NCBI GenBank assembly: GCA_025934645.1
Contig: JAICWY010000014.1
Location: forward strand, 1-43,307
Source: Vulcanimicrobiia bacterium
Lineage (GTDB): Bacteria; Vulcanimicrobiota; Vulcanimicrobiia; Vulcanimicrobiales; Vulcanimicrobiaceae
Direction of reading: 5' to 3'
Length of the DNA: 43,307 bases
Positions 42,214 through 43,307 of this stretch are shown here, piece after piece (within the stretch, counting starts at the first letter, position 1; every line of letters begins with the position of its first letter). The notes beneath the pieces are model-generated. The model saw nothing but the letters and a program-made list of their open reading frames with translations, made no database searches and was not told the origin of the DNA. The position numbers and the translations under genes were made by a program.

Positions 42214-42878
42214 GCTTGAAATTTGTAGCCGACGCCCCAGACAGTTTGAATGACGTCGGACGCGCCGGCCGAGCGCAGCTTGCGGCGCAGTTGGCTTACG
42301 TAAACGTCCACGATGTTGCTCGATCCGTCGAACTCGTAATCCCACAGCCGTTCGAGCAGCTGATCGCGCGTAAGCGCCATCCCCGCGTTGCGCACGAAAA
42401 ATTCGAGCATGCGGAATTCGGTCGCGCCGAGCGTGAGCGCTCTTCCGCCGCACGTCGCTTGCCGCGCGGTGTTATCGATTTCTACCGGACCCGCTTGCAG
42501 CGTGTCGCGCAAGGGCCGATCCGAACGGCGCAGCAGCGCGCGTAATCTTGCGACGAGTTCTTCCTCTTGGAACGGCTTGACCAAATAATCATCGGCTCCG
42601 CTGTCCAATCCGCGCACGCGATCCTCGACGGCGTCGCGCGCGGTAAGCATCAGCATGGGGGTTTGCACGCCGTGTGCGCGAGCGGCAGAGGCGATCTGAA
42701 AACCGTCGCGCCGGGGCAGCACGATGTCGACAATCGCCGCGTCGTACGTCTGGCGCAGCAGATGATCCAAGCCTTGCTCGCCGTCGTGCGCCACGTCCAC
42801 CGCATATTTGCGGCGTTCCAGCATCGTCCGCACGGCGGCGGCAACCGAGGCGTTATCCTCGATCACCAATATCCGCAT
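42210..42878 (-). CDS. OmpR/PhoB-family response regulator
   Basis: 222 aa. The receiver has the acidic pair ED (7-8), the phosphorylated Asp51 in AAIVDIVLPRRDGF, LTARD and KPFQEEEL. The C-terminal winged helix (from about 125) shows LGATEFRMLEFFVRNAG and the recognition segment NIVDVYVSQLRRKL. It is the partner of the adjoining kinase. The gene follows the outer-membrane protein fragment with a 4-nt gap, so that protein may be its target. Confidence 0.96.
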   Translation of the reverse strand: MRILVIEDNASVAAAVRTMLERRKYAVDVAHDGEQGLDHLLRQTYDAAIVDIVLPRRDGFQIASAARAHGVQTPMLMLTARDAVEDRVRGLDSGADDYLVKPFQEEELVARLRALLRRSDRPLRDTLQAGPVEIDNTARQATCGGRALTLGATEFRMLEFFVRNAGMALTRDQLLERLWDYEFDGSSNIVDVYVSQLRRKLRSAGASDVIQTVWGVGYKFQA

Positions 42879-42882
42879 ACGC

Positions 42883-43307
42883 CTAGAGATTCGGCGGCCA
42901 GGGCGCCGCTACCGTTATCGCCGCGCCGAAATGTCCCGTTCCCCCGATATTCTGGACCTGCTGTACGATCAGACGCGTATGCGGCGTGAACATCCACGCG
43001 CCGTAGTAGACCATGTCGCGGGTAAGGAACGGGGTGGCCTGCGCATCGTAGCGCATTCCGACGTAGAAGTGCGGCGTGGGATAGAACTTCAGCCGCGCGT
43101 AGCCGCCGCTGCTGCCCAGCAGCGTGCCGAAGCCGTCGGCGTTTAAGTCGTTGCCCCACCACTGCTCGGCTTGGAGCTCCAGCTTGCGGTCCTGCGCGCG
43201 CAAGAGCAGCCCTTCGCGGTGATACGTGTCCGCGAAACCCGCCCGTCCCGCCGGCACGATCCATCGCTGGCCGGCCAAGATCTCACCGCCGACGTCCACG
43301 CCGGCAA
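42883..43307 (-). CDS. Outer-membrane beta-barrel-like protein, C-terminal part
   Basis: The frame is open to the window edge, so the 5' end is missing. Alternating strands with aromatic girdle residues are seen: ARLKFYPTPHFYVGMRYDAQ, MVYYGAWMFTPHTRLIVQQV, LELQAEQWWG. The final strand HFGAAITVAAPWPPNL lacks the terminal Phe of most barrels. It is upstream of the OmpR/kinase pair in one operon. Function unknown. Confidence 0.65.
   Translation of the reverse strand, partial: AGVDVGGEILAGQRWIVPAGRAGFADTYHREGLLLRAQDRKLELQAEQWWGNDLNADGFGTLLGSSGGYARLKFYPTPHFYVGMRYDAQATPFLTRDMVYYGAWMFTPHTRLIVQQVQNIGGTGHFGAAITVAAPWPPNL

Noticed and set aside
1-43307. CRISPR arrays, tRNA or rRNA genes, prophage or insertion sequences
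   Set aside because: No regular spacers, no tRNA cloverleaf, no transposase or phage proteins found by eye. Only the dispersed palindromic repeat was seen.

Overview
The window is GC-rich and densely coding, with many 4-nt ATGA/GTGA overlaps and frequent GTG or TTG starts. I see no phage genes, transposases, CRISPR arrays or tRNAs. A lipoprotein signal, a TonB-like protein, a beta-barrel fragment and a quinol-cytochrome c type complex point to an aerobic or facultative bacterium with an outer membrane. The gene set (heme operon with rex, BMP-type nucleoside ABC importer, cytochrome b-c fusion, split transketolase) would suit a deep-branching lineage such as Candidatus Eremiobacterota (WPS-2). 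That assignment is a guess from gene content, not a demonstrated result.

Layout. 1-1500: the end of a cytochrome b fused to cytochrome c, closed by a clear terminator. 1505-3184 (-): a membrane glycosyltransferase. 3160-11143 (+): a translationally coupled C5-pathway heme operon, hemC/D fusion-hemB-mobA-hemL-rex-hemA-hemD-DUF92. 11147-12234: a glutaredoxin and, divergently, a TonB-like protein. 12229-15325 (-): DUF5069/AI-2E fusion, arginase and a weak EEP-like protein. 15372-20526 (+): BMP lipoprotein, ABC ATPase, two permeases and an exported protein, a complete nucleoside-type importer. 20687-22691: a serine hydrolase converging on a branched-chain aminotransferase. 22690-26687 (+): YncE/phosphoesterase, COG4280 membrane protein, a 58-aa membrane protein and FdhD. 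26806-29294 (-): alpha/beta hydrolase and PolX. 29353-31600 (+): nicotinate phosphoribosyltransferase followed by a degenerate ABC ATPase-like protein and a membrane protein. 31597-33822 (-): DJ-1/PfpI, HTH-like protein, Rieske ferredoxin and an atypical SDR. 33864-34253 (+): acyl-CoA thioesterase. 34243-38409 (-): APC permease, SDR, thiolase and CoA-transferase, a fatty or branched-chain acyl-CoA module. 38531-39277 (+): rpsO and a PqqD-like protein. 39234-41091 (-): split transketolase. 41167-41298 (+): a 43-aa metallothionein. 41311-43307 (-): OmpR/histidine-kinase pair behind an outer-membrane protein that runs off the window.

How it fits together. The heme operon makes the cofactor used by the cytochrome b-c protein, and Rex would tie its output to NADH/NAD+. 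MobA and FdhD both serve molybdenum enzymes, which implies a formate dehydrogenase or similar enzyme elsewhere in the genome. The acyl-CoA genes and the thioesterase form one metabolic block.

Most worth a second look: the pseudo-ABC ATPase/permease pair at 30459-31600; the HemC fusion to a half-size HemD with a full HemD in the same operon; the DUF5069-AI-2E fusion; a dispersed palindromic repeat that forms a ~104-nt inverted repeat after fdhD; and a row of TAGG boxes ahead of the PqqD-like gene.
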